A stretch of DNA of 10,787 bases from contig MU069824.1 of the NCBI GenBank assembly GCA_002284615.2, positions 125,851-136,637 of the forward strand, read 5' to 3'. Under the pieces are notes generated by a model. The model saw only the letters and a program-made list of their open reading frames with translations. It ran no database searches and had not been told where the DNA came from. A program made the position numbers and the translations under genes. Positions within the stretch are counted from its first letter, which is position 1; each line of letters opens with the position of its first letter. Shown in pieces: positions 1 through 7,611 of the stretch. This DNA is from Dunaliella salina. Taxonomy: Eukaryota > Chlorophyta > Chlorophyceae > Chlamydomonadales > Dunaliellaceae.

Positions 1-1
1 G

Positions 2-262
2 TGCCACAAGGATACCCACAAGTTCTGCTCTGGTGATGGTATTGGTTGGCCCATGGCCATTGGGTCTTATGTGCAGTTGCAAGTGTTGGGAGGGTACAGC
101 AGTGTCACTTCCTGGTTTGTAAACACCTGAACCGGAAAGGGGTGTGGAGTCGTCATCTTTGTGTTTAATCTCACTGCCATCAGTGTAGGTGATTTCCCTC
201 CAGTCCTTGACTTTAGGTGTGAACGTCTTTTTGAAGTTGGCAGGGGTGAATTCTGCCCTTTG
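2..262 (-). pseudogene. RNase H domain of the LINE, cut by window edge
   Basis: An open stretch of 87 codons with the start of a ribonuclease H fold. It shows the first strand ITYTDGSEI with the catalytic Asp at 179-181, then GSGVY, then the helix TRAELVGILVA with the catalytic Glu at 23-25. The remaining catalytic Asp residues would lie left of position 1. In LINEs this domain degrades the RNA of the RNA:DNA hybrid during target-primed reverse transcription. It is in the same frame as the 332-1384 block, separated only by TAA (332-334) and TAG (263-265), which suggests both once belonged to one polyprotein. The D...E spacing and flanking motifs make the family call firm; activity is not expected in this broken copy. 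Confidence 0.85.
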
Positions 263-331
263 CTAAGGGCACTTGTGTAAACAGCTATGGGTGCCAGGGG
301 GGAGTGATTGGAATTTCTGTCTCCCAGTATT

Positions 332-1384
332 TTATGCTAGGTGTTGGTGGGTACGCAGCGGCGTGACAGTATTTGGAGTATCCAAAGTTAGCCAACAAGC
401 TTCTGGTGTAACTCGCTTTACATCTTCCTGGAGGGACTGAAGCCAGTCTTTGTTTGCGGTATCTAGTATTTCTCTGGCGTTAGGGTTCCACACAACGATG
501 AGTTGCATAGAATAGGAAGGTGGAGTAGGATTGGTGATGGTGTCAAACCAGTGTTGTGGTGCCTGGAATCTGATTTTCCTTACAGGGAATTTGGCATGGA
601 CTTTTGCAGTATCTGGGTATTGCTTCAGCCAGCTCATACACGCGTTACAGCTGAAGCCTCTCCAGTGGGGCAGGAGCATGAAGGTGGCAACTGGATCTGT
701 GGATTGGAGGGAGGAGTGCACTGCGTGGCGTAGGAGTTTAAACATCATTTCATCATCGTGTGGAGGATGGCAGAAAGAGAAGCCAGTGTAGCGCACAGAG
801 AGGGCGTCTGTGTGCGCCCCAAAGACCTGGTCTCGGTAGTTTGTGCTGAAATAAGTGTTGTAGGTATTTTTAAAATCGAGAGTGCTGGAAAACCTCTCCG
901 CTGAGACCATGCACCATTTATGCAGGGCTGATCGGATGTGGGAAGGAGTAATAAACTTGTTTGAATTGAAAACCTTTTTGCTCTGGGCCAAAAGATTTTT
1001 CTGTTGAGCCTTTTGGCGTGAGAGCAGACCCATGATTTCAGATGCTGGATCCTGGACAGGGGGCTGAATGGTGGCATGGATGCCTGCTCTTTTGGCTGCT
1101 TCATAGGCTTCGAGCAGGGTTGTGAGCCTTTCTATAGTGAGCATGCCCATGCATTTGCCATTTGCATTGTAGATACAGGTGCATTCAGAGGTGCTTACCT
1201 CTGGCATTGGTGTTGGCATGGCAACCTCATCAGTTGTGTCCGAGTGAAGAGTTTCCTTCATGAGGTCTACACTTCCAATGATATTTTCACATTGCCATGT
1301 TGGTATGATATCTGTCTGGGGATTGGTAGGTTGGAAGTCAAAATGACATTCTTGCGAATTGCGCAGCCGGTGGTTGAAAGCCAT
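332..1384 (-). pseudogene. Methyltransferase-like domain of the LINE (PCIF1-like?)
   Basis: This 350-codon open stretch is the longest intact block of the element. The ATG at 1382-1384 is probably internal, because related sequence continues upstream in other frames. Residues 68-80 contain a Cys-rich patch (CTCIYNANGKC). Residues 185-241 read DQVFGA, then GFSFCHPPHDDEMM (CHPPH at 758-772), a helix, and FMLLPHW. This order (D..FGA, G-F-x3-PP-x-D/E-E-x-M, hydrophobic strand ending P-x-W) resembles PCIF1-type N6-adenine methyltransferases, where the catalytic motif is NPPF. Here it is HPPH, so the catalytic Asn and Phe are not conserved. The assignment is by motif resemblance only. It could instead be an unrelated lineage-specific retroelement domain. 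Confidence 0.45.
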
Positions 1385-1448
1385 GGAGATTCAGATAGGC
1401 TCTGAGCATTGCCTTCGAAGCCTTGGTTGACAAGATTGTCCAGGTCTA

Positions 1449-1824
1449 TTTCAATGGCCAAGGGGTATTTATTTCCTCTGGTCTTTCCTCTGCGTCAAAG
1501 GCTTGCACATGAGCATCCAGGTCTGGATGTATTCGTTCAATTTCTTCTGCTTCCCATTTAGGATGCCACTCTACATAGATCGTTTCACAGTCCTCTGAGG
1601 AGTCGATCCTTTCCTCTTTTTGGGAGTCTGACAGGGATGCGCAGGCAGGGCAGTCCCAGTGCTCTTTTCGTTCGTTCAGTGCCCGGTCATTTTGGGAGCA
1701 TACTTTGACATCTGTGAGACAGTCCCAGTGGTATGTGCGGTGGCAGGCATCACAGGTGGGCTTATTGTCTGGATTTGATTTTCAAAGGTGTTTTTTTGCT
1801 TAATGGACTCCAGCAGAGCTGGCA
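1449..1824 (-). pseudogene. PHD-type zinc finger with acidic tail, part of the LINE
   Basis: Translation gives CQLC (1813-1824), then after about 20 residues and one frameshift CDACHRTYHWDC, then a spacer and HWDCPAC with the last CxxC at 1641-1652. The series C-x2-C ... C-x2-C-x4-H-x2-C ... C-x2-C with Trp two residues before the last pair is the C4-H-C3 pattern of a PHD finger. An acidic stretch (SQKEERIDSSEDCE, EAEEIERIHPDLDAHVQAFD) follows until TAG at 1446-1448, after which related coding sequence goes on in another frame (IDLDNLVNQGFEGNAQSL, about 1380-1450). PHD fingers usually bind histone H3 tails and have been described in ORF1 of some CR1-type LINEs; here the finger lies downstream of the RT. 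The role is inferred. Confidence 0.7.
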
Positions 1825-2205
1825 ACACGGGTCTGCTTTAGTTCTTCTTGGCACATGCTTTGAAGAGGCCAGTTTCAGCCCATTGTTTTGGAAAATGGGC
1901 AAGGCCCATTTTTCAATGGTGACGGGGTGCCATTGTACTTTATTGTTTTTGCTCCTTTTCTTGAGAAGATCTCTTATATTTCCGGAGGTGTTGCCATCCC
2001 AAGATATGTAGGATGACATGGTCAAAGCGGAAGATGGTGTTGCTAGCTTCAACTGCGCTGAATGCATCAGCCGTTAGGCCTAACCCTAACTATTCTGTTC
2101 ATAGTTCCAGAGCCATTGGGGGAAATCAGTGCTTGAAGTATTTGGAGGTGCGGGACAAAGGGTTATAATGGTTTGGGGATCAGGGTCAAAAAGTGTTGTC
2201 GGGGC

Positions 2206-2760
2206 TCAGCTCCCTCTGGACTTTCTACTTCCAATTTGTGGGGTCTGAGAGGGCTCCAGAGATGGAGTCTGTGTGTGGAGTGTCGCAAAGGGTTGATTGG
2301 GTTGTATATTATGTACTTGTGTTTGCGGCTGCTCCGCGTGGGGATTGTTTCTTTTGCGAGTGCGTCTGCCTTGGTATGAGTGCCCTTCCGCGCATGGTTG
2401 ACTGTTTGGAAATGGGCTCTCCTGGCTGCTGGGGGAAGCATTTTCTACTTCCATATCCTCAGCATCAAAAAGGGGGGTTGCTGTAAGCTCCAGAATCAGG
2501 GTGTATGTGTGCATTAGAGGCACATCTCCCACTGTCTGGGCTGGAATTGGGGGGATCAGGGGGAGCATGGCCTGGGTAAAACTTTGACCAGTTCCATCCT
2601 GTTGGTGTACGTCTGTTTTCATCATTTCTGTACATGTTGAATGATTTATGCAGCGTGATTCAGGGGTTTTATTGGGTGAGCTGTCTTGGTTGTGTTTGAT
2701 TGTGCTGATGAGGTCAGGTCTGTTCTCAGTCAGAGTGTGGTGTTTAGGGTATGAGAGAGT
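2206..2760 (-). pseudogene. Low-complexity Pro/Gln/Ser linker of the LINE
   Basis: An open frame rich in Pro, Gln, Ser, Thr and His, with a basic patch GRRTRKRNN in the middle. It joins the RT tail by a frameshift near 2750 and continues in the same frame past TGA (2206-2208) to about 2090. The sequence between there and the zinc finger (1825-2090) is coding-like in more than one frame and too damaged to place. No folded domain is recognisable. It probably served as a flexible hinge between the RT half and the PHD/MTase-like/RNase H half, and the basic patch could be a nuclear-localisation or nucleic-acid-binding segment. That role is inference. Confidence 0.6.
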
Positions 2761-3035
2761 CTATTGAGGGCTACAATATGTTTGGTCTTTATTTTGCAGT
2801 CAAACAGAGATGTGAGTTTGTTCCCACCAATAATATGCGTGAGGTTATTATTCATCAAAGCAGAGAGCCTGTTTATGCCTATTTCCATGAGCGTATAAGT
2901 GCAGTGACAGGCTAAGGTTTTAAGGGTGGGTTGCATTGGCATTGAGAGGACTTTTACTGTGGTAGTGATGCTGGTGAGAAGGTAAGGTGCTCCTTGATAG
3001 GAGACGTCAAGATCGCTTTTGTCGAAGCAGAGGTG
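2730..3035 (-). pseudogene. RT C-terminal extension of the LINE
   Basis: About 100 codons in the same frame as the RT block, separated from it only by TAA at 3036-3038 and ending with TGA at 2730-2732. The translation (HLCFDKSDLDVSYQGAPYLL and onward, with LMEIGINRLSALM and HIIGGNKLTSLFD) looks like the helical tail that follows the thumb in plant and algal LINE polyproteins. No zinc knuckle (CCHC) is visible. It is listed separately because the stop makes it look like an independent ORF, which it almost certainly is not. Confidence 0.6.
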
Positions 3036-4620
3036 TTACCTGACACGGAGCATGTAGGGTAACTGCTTGAGGATGAATTCGGAGGTTTGGTGGGATGGGT
3101 TGATGCTCCTAAGTACATAGTGTCTCAGTTTCTGGATTTGCGATTCAAGTATTGACCTGGTGACCCGGCTGTACCTGCTGGTGTTATTGAGGCTGCTGGT
3201 GAGGGCCGTTGCACACCTTGCATTATATTCTACTGCGGTGGATGTACAACCAAGACCATAATTAGTTTTGTCTTCCCGTAGGATGGCTGTGGCAGTGCTA
3301 TGCCAGAGCTTGTATCTTTCTTTGATAACCTTGAGGATACATTTGTCCCAGCCCGCAAGGTCCTTCTCGGAGCAAGGTGTCACTGGAAAGGCGTATGCAA
3401 TGCTGGGGATGATGGCTGTGCAAATTATATCCAATGTTTGCTTGGGTGTGGCGAAAGAGCATGTGAGGCTTGCCAGCTTTTTGGTAAGCTTTTCCTCCAA
3501 TTTGTTAAGCTGGGATTTCCAGTCTAATGTCATGGTGACTTCAACGCCAAGGTAAGTACATGGGTCTCCGGGGCAAATGAATTGGGCCGGCTTGCCCTGG
3601 ACCAGTATCTTATCTTTAAGTTGACGCCGAGCAAAATCAGCAACGGACGTATTGCCCCTTGTTTGCATTGTTTGTGGGCTAAGAAGGTTGCAAGTCACCT
3701 TTGTTTTTGAACCAGAGATGATGAGGTGGGCCCAATCAGCATAGAGGCTTAATTTCTTGGCTTGAATACGTAGGTTAGCATATGAGCCTGTGAGGCAGAT
3801 GAGGTCATCTGCAAATGCCCCACTGCTGATTTTGTTCTGGATTTTCTGTTCCAAAGTCTGGGGTTTTTGTTAAGGCATTTATATTCATAGCCTTGCCCGC
3901 CAGCGTGGAGCCAGCGCAGCAGAGGCTCCATGTATATGAGGAAGAGGAAGGGGGAGAGGGTGTCTCCTTGGATGGTTCCCCTTTCTATAGGGATGTCTTT
4001 GGAATACTGACCAGTTGCTAGATGGATTCTGGTGTGGGCCCTTTGGTATAAATTCTTAACTGTGTCAATATTGACAGAGTGCCATTAATGGCATCGGTGG
4101 GGAAGCCGAGGTCATACATTATCCAAAGTAGTTTGTCATGGTCTGTTGTGTTGAATGCAGAAGTAAGATCTACAATTAGAGCATAAACACCTTTATTAAA
4201 GAGTTTGGAATCTTCAAAGGTCATGATTAAGTTTTGGAGTTGGTGTATGGTATCTGTGTGTTTATGGAAACCCGCTTGCATAGAGCTCAGGAGGGAGTGG
4301 CTCTCTGCATATTCATAGAGGGTGGTTGTTACTAGGCGTGTTTATAATTTATAGAGGGTGTTGGCCAGGCCAATGGGTTGGTAGGACGTGATGTCCGTTT
4401 CAGGGCCCTTTTCTTTAAAGAAAAGAACGGTATCACTCTTTTTCCAAGCTTTGGGGGTGATCCCTGTTGCCCACATAATGATAAAGAGTTTGTGGATGGA
4501 TTCCTTGCATTCATGCGGCAGGTGTTTGAGCAGCTCATTGGCTATGCCGTCTGGTCCTGTTGTTTGTGAGGGATTGGATGCATTCGTGGAAGGAGCAGCT
4601 GTCTAGGATGGAGTTGTGAA
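3036..4620 (-). pseudogene. Reverse transcriptase domain of the LINE
   Basis: RT motifs appear in canonical order. GPDGIANELLKHLP (from 4557) and TSYQPIGLANTLYKL precede motif A, IVDLTSAFNTTDHDKLL, whose catalytic Asp is at 4168-4170. Then come GTIQGDTLSPFLF (about 3945-3980), the FADD catalytic box (3804-3815, an F-A-D-D variant of YxDD), and YLGVEVTMTLDWK with thumb sequence to 3039. The domain is read in three frames: 4018 to about 4571 with a TAA at 4342-4344, about 3850-4026, and 3036-3854. The first TAA falls where related RTs have a hydrophobic or aromatic residue, so it looks like an ordinary nonsense mutation. The intact enzyme copies element RNA at a nicked target. This copy is dead. 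Confidence 0.97.
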
Positions 4621-4710
4621 GCCATTTCCTTTTCCTGTATCGTTCTCAGCCCTAGTGATGGGAGTTTCAAGGAGGAAGTGGTCCTCGCACTGTCCGTCCG
4701 GACCATGGAT

Positions 4711-5601
4711 CTATCCAGGGGTCACCCTACGGTAGTTGCGCCTAGCTTGGGGTTCAGATGGAAGGTAGGCCCCAGTCTTGATGCTGGGGGCAGCCATGCT
4801 GTCACTGTAAAACTTTTCCACAATACCATCTTTTTTGCATGGGTCTGTTTCTACTTCGCCTGTGTCAGGGTCTGTGAGTACTTGGGCTTGGGGAGGAGCA
4901 GAGGTTTTGCCATTGAAAATTTCCTTGTTGGCAAGGGCAGGGTCTTTTGCAATTTTCTTCTGTGGGCGCCTTTGCGTTCTGATGTGGCACTGGGCGCTAT
5001 AGTCAGAGTCTATTTTGTTGATTTGCTCCTTGAAATTTTCATGCTGGGCTTGGAGGACAGTCTCCAGTGGTGGTAGAGGGGATGAAATGCTGTTTGAGTT
5101 ACGGGCGGAGGATGCTATTTCTGGGTGAGAGAAGCTTTGGACAAAGAGAATGGCCTTATGGAGGTTGGGTTCATGGCTGTGAAGGGCCAGGACCTCAACA
5201 AAGGTGAGGGCCAGATGATTTTGGGGCAATTTGTATTGTACAGCGGACAGATTTGAGATTATTACACAGTGATCTGCGGAGGTTGCTGATCCACCTGATC
5301 CTGAAGTGTTTGAAGGTTGTGGATTTAATTTTGGTGGTGCACACCTGCAGAGCCACCTCGTGGCATTTTTTGACAAGATGATAATTTTGTCCAAAATGTC
5401 CTCAACGGTTTCTCTGGCAGGGAGGCCATTAAGGCGCTTTAAAGGAGCAGGTTTTGTAGCACAAGAGCTCTAGAGCAGACAGGTGGAAGAGAGTAGCTTC
5501 GTGCATACTGTTCAATGCTTCTAAAATGCTCGCATGGGAGGTGTGAGGTGTATAAGAAGGGTCATTGAGGGCACAATGCAGGTTTTCAATATCTGAGGGT
5601 T
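4711..5601 (-). pseudogene. EN-RT linker region of the LINE
   Basis: Two open stretches with a frameshift near 5440. The upstream part continues the endonuclease frame (CVLVQPIKPSDIENLHCALN) directly after the short insertion. The downstream part (about 5440 to TAG at 4711-4713) ends with the motif common just before LINE RT domains, VLTDPDTGEVETDP followed by IVEKFYSDSM. The SGSGGSATSADH segment looks like a linker. Between 4620 and 4710 coding sequence can be traced in more than one frame. It has no enzymatic motif of its own and is annotated because it links the EN and RT blocks and shows that they belong to one element. Confidence 0.8.
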
Positions 5602-5625
5602 TTATGGGCTGCACTAGCACACACT
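5602..5625. repeat. Target-site duplication, copy 1 (24 bp)
   Basis: Twenty-four bases identical to 5763-5786 (core gggctgcactagcacacact). On the minus strand they encode the LINE segment CVLVQPI. Confidence 0.9.
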
Positions 5626-5762
5626 GTAACACTTCTTGAGACATTACATCAGTTTTCTCAATGTTTTTTTAGAGTTGCCTGTGTTTGTGCTCATCAAAGG
5701 AATTCACGCCGAGCAGCCAACCTTATGGCTGAAGGCTTATATCCCATTGTAACCTTGTAACC
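5626..5762. mobile_element. 137-bp insertion within the LINE, with 24-bp target duplication
   Basis: Removing this segment plus one copy of the flanking 24-bp repeat restores the LINE frame exactly: IIGPTLPHQNECVLVQPI on the high-coordinate side continues as KPSDIENLHCALN on the other. The insertion is therefore younger than the LINE coding sequence. One end carries ttgtaacc twice in tandem (5747-5762); the other begins gtaacac. There are no obvious terminal inverted repeats, no poly(A) tail and no ORF. Its half nearest 5762 matches three other places in the window. It could be a SINE-like or other small non-autonomous element; the mechanism cannot be read from one copy. Confidence 0.8.
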
Positions 5763-5786
5763 TTATGGGCTGCACTAGCACACACT
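5763..5786. repeat. Target-site duplication, copy 2 (24 bp)
   Basis: Perfect match to 5602-5625 on the other side of the 137-bp insertion. At 24 bp it is long for a DNA transposon and within the range of some retroposon target duplications. Confidence 0.9.
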
Positions 5787-6614
5787 CGTTTTGATGAGGC
5801 AGAGTAGGCCCTATAATTTTCTTGATTTTGACCCCTAGGACGTTAGTGGGGACATTGGCAGCAAGGGGAATATGATCACTGTGCTTGTAGCCTTGGTCAG
5901 CAGTGTTGCAGCATCTTAGTGAATGAAGATTGGAGCTGTTGGCTTTGATGATGCTGGAGGGCAGTAGTATGCCATCAATGCGGCTGTGTGTGTGGCCCCC
6001 TGAGGTTTGGCAGCGAGGCGCTGTTTCAGACCTGAATATCCAGGGTCTTTAAGTCAAGTGCCAGTCAAGGGGGCAGAGTTGTGTCTCAGAGATGAAGTTG
6101 CGGAAAAGCTTATCTTGCTCGTAGGATTTTCCCCTGGTTCTATCTTGTGGGATTAGCGTAGCATCCATGTCACCCAACAAGATGGGGAGGCAGTGGCAGG
6201 AGTTGAGAAGGCCTTTGAGGGCCGCCTCCATGCGTTTTATTGTTTCCAGGGCTGCTCCCTTGTCGCCTGAGGGCCAGTAGGTTGAGATCAGGAGGATGGG
6301 CTTGCAAGTGGTCTTCAGTTTGGCAGCCACCATCCTTCCCTCAATTTTTTCTTGGAAGAAAACTTGAGTGGCTTGGGTAGTAATGGCGTACTTTGTTTGA
6401 CACATAGGATAGTGCCAGAGTGGTGGTGGGAGCTGTGTCACCAGGCATAGTCGCGCAAAAGTTGGTCAAGCCATTGTGGCGTTTTCAAACCTCCAGTGAT
6501 TATAGTTTCTGTAAAAGAAATTATGTCCGGGTCATGATGGGTGATAAGGTCATACATATCATCCTTACTTTTAAGCTGGGTGATAAGGTCAAATACATCA
6601 TCCTTACTCTTAAG
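5787..6614 (-). pseudogene. APE-type endonuclease domain of the LINE
   Basis: Motifs of the exonuclease-endonuclease-phosphatase fold appear in order: HDPDIISFTET (catalytic Glu of the xTET box, about 6505-6540), LISTYWPSGDKG (about 6270), ILLGDMDATL (the GDFN-like box, about 6180), SRIDGILLPSS (about 5960) and HSDHIPLAA (SDH at 5872-5880). This domain nicks target DNA to prime reverse transcription. The segment 6441-6614 is in one frame. After a frameshift near 6440 the rest is in another, interrupted by TAA at 6049-6051, and runs to the 24-bp repeat at 5786. The GDFN box reads GDMD, an altered core. The N-terminal strand is missing and its place is taken by a 13-residue tandem duplication. 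Confidence 0.9.
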
Positions 6615-6618
6615 GTTG
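6541..6618. repeat. 39-bp tandem duplication in the endonuclease N-terminus
   Basis: Two adjacent 39-bp units (6541-6579 and 6580-6618), identical at 33 of 39 positions. On the minus strand they stay in frame and encode LKSKDDVFDLITQ and LKSKDDMYDLITH, just before HDPDIISFTET. A normal APE domain has one such helix here. The divergence between units shows that the duplication is not recent. Confidence 0.9.
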
Positions 6619-6653
6619 GCTGCTCAGCTCGGGAGAAAGCTGAGCAGTCAACC
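6614..6653. repeat. Hairpin at the LINE 5' junction
   Basis: Arms 6614-6629 and 6638-6653 are reverse complements at 15 of 16 positions, with an 8-base loop (cgggagaa). The lower arm lies where the recognisable endonuclease frame starts; the upper arm is the first part of a short dispersed repeat. Confidence 0.85.
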
Positions 6654-6690
6654 TTTCTGGCTGAAGGCTCGACCCTGTTGTGAACTTGTT
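6638..6690 (-). repeat. Short dispersed repeat, copy B
   Basis: On the minus strand this reads caagttcacaac ... gagccttcagccagaaagg ... gactgctcagc. It aligns with the end of the 137-bp insertion (copy A, about 5709-5762), sharing agccttcagcca exactly and most surrounding bases. It sits directly upstream of the truncated LINE. Confidence 0.65.
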
Positions 6691-7452
6691 TGTTTACACT
6701 TGCTAGAAGCCTTTGCAGCAGCAGGTGGATTGTGGACATAAAAAATAGGTGCCGTTTAAGAGCGGACAAATGGCTCACCAGCCACTCAACACTCGGTCGA
6801 AACACAACATGCGAGAGGATCAATCAGCCTCCTAAGCAAAGTCCCCAGACCCACGCATCCTCCCGCTGCTCAGAGAAATGAGCCTACCTATCTCTCTCAA
6901 ATCTGCCCAATTTCTTCTCTTCTAGCTAACAAAACGGAAATAAACAACAAGTCACAGCATCAATCGAGCGCGTAACACTCCACCAACACATCTCCTGGGA
7001 AAGATTTACAACTATGTACAAACACCACAGGAGAGTTCCACATTTGCACCCCTTAGCATGCCCATGCCTACGCTCACACCTTTTGGCTTCTCAGGAAAAA
7101 TGTACATGCATGTCCCCTTTTAAATCTTGCCACATCATGAATAGGAGGCTCATTTTCAACCAGCACTTTAAAGTACACTTCAGTCAGCAAGCAAATAAAT
7201 ATCCCCCACAAAGAGCATTTTGGCCAACACGACCATGCCTAGGCAACAAGCAGCATGCAAAAGCCAGTTCGAGGAGCAATGCACTGTTCCCAGGCAGGAA
7301 ACCGTGTGGCCAAAGCACTCTTGGATAGCGAGAGCCAGTAGTCTGGAAAAGCCAGCAATTATGCCCACAAAACACAGCACTGCCCTGCTCACTCAGATTT
7401 CGGGTCGTTTCGTCATATCTCAGCCATGGACCTTACTTTCAGCTTTGGGCTG
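6691..7452. other. Intergenic / probable LACS 3' UTR, no gene seen
   Basis: About 760 bp between the LINE 5' junction and the LACS stop codon. Open stretches on both strands are short, overlap each other in several frames and show no recognisable motif. The part next to 7452 should be the 3' UTR of the minus-strand LACS gene. No AATAAA was found on that strand. TGTAA, the green-algal polyadenylation signal, occurs on the minus strand at 7006-7010, but a 5-base match is weak evidence. No tRNA, terminator or long repeat was seen. Confidence 0.5.
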
Positions 7453-7611
7453 TTATTGTTCTGCCTTGAGCTGTGCGTACATCCCAGAGACTGCGTCCTG
7501 GTACTTCTTCAGGAGTTGGGGCCTCTTCAGCTTGAAGCTGGGGGTGATCATGTCGTTCTCCACAGTGAAGGGCTCTGTGTCCAGGTGCACAGCCTTGATG
7601 ATCTCGAAGCC
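7453..7611 (-). CDS. LACS: LACS terminal coding exon with stop (159 bp)
   Basis: Acceptor gcacacag ends at 7612. It encodes 52 residues from GFEIIKAVHLD through NDMITPSFKLKRPQLLKKYQ to QLKAEQ and stops at TAA (7453-7455). The ITPSFKLKRPQ segment carries the basic residues that correspond to the C-terminal catalytic-lysine region of the adenylate-forming superfamily. The C-terminus is of ordinary length for the family. Confidence 0.93.
   Translation of the reverse strand, partial: GFEIIKAVHLDTEPFTVENDMITPSFKLKRPQLLKKYQDAVSGMYAQLKAEQ

Larger units (their letters stand above)
1..6614 (-). mobile_element. Decayed non-LTR (LINE) retrotransposon, partial
   Basis: One retroelement on the minus strand, identified by translated motifs in collinear order: APE-type endonuclease (SRIDGIL at about 5960, SDH at 5872-5880), reverse transcriptase (GPDG 4546-4557, catalytic FADD 3804-3815), PHD-like zinc finger (1641-1824), a methyltransferase-like domain (332-1384) and RNase H (2-262). 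The 3' end lies beyond the left edge. The 5' end seems truncated: the endonuclease begins abruptly at about 6614 after a stop (TGA 6624-6626), without an initiator or the usual first strand of the domain. There are frameshifts near 6440, 5440, 4570, 4024, 3850, 2750, 1780, 1450 and 1380 and in-frame stops at 6049, 4342, 3036, 332 and 263, so it cannot be active. No LTRs were seen. Clade (L1-, I- or algal RandI/Dualen-like) cannot be set by eye. Confidence 0.95.

Noticed and set aside
1762..2067. Independent small gene on the minus strand (101 codons)
   Set aside because: Its C-terminal part contains the first Cys pair of the PHD finger, and the finger continues in another frame, so it is a fragment of the LINE polyprotein.
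2079..2090. Telomere-like cctaaccctaac
   Set aside because: Only two units inside decayed LINE sequence; too short to mean a telomere or telomere-targeted insertion.
4678..5076. Plus-strand ORF of 132 codons and other plus-strand ORFs across 500-6700
   Set aside because: They lie opposite clear LINE coding sequence on the minus strand and show no motif of their own.
263..6051. Reassigned stop codons (TAA/TAG read as sense), since several in-frame stops in the LINE are TAA or TAG
   Set aside because: The element also has many frameshifts and TGA stops. The TAA at 4342 sits where RTs have a hydrophobic or aromatic residue, not Gln. The LACS gene ends with a TAA at the expected family length.
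6638..6690. tRNA-derived SINE with A/B boxes in the short repeat (tggctgaagg, ggctcgaccc)
   Set aside because: The box-like strings are too close together and are not kept in the other three copies; no tRNA fold is visible.
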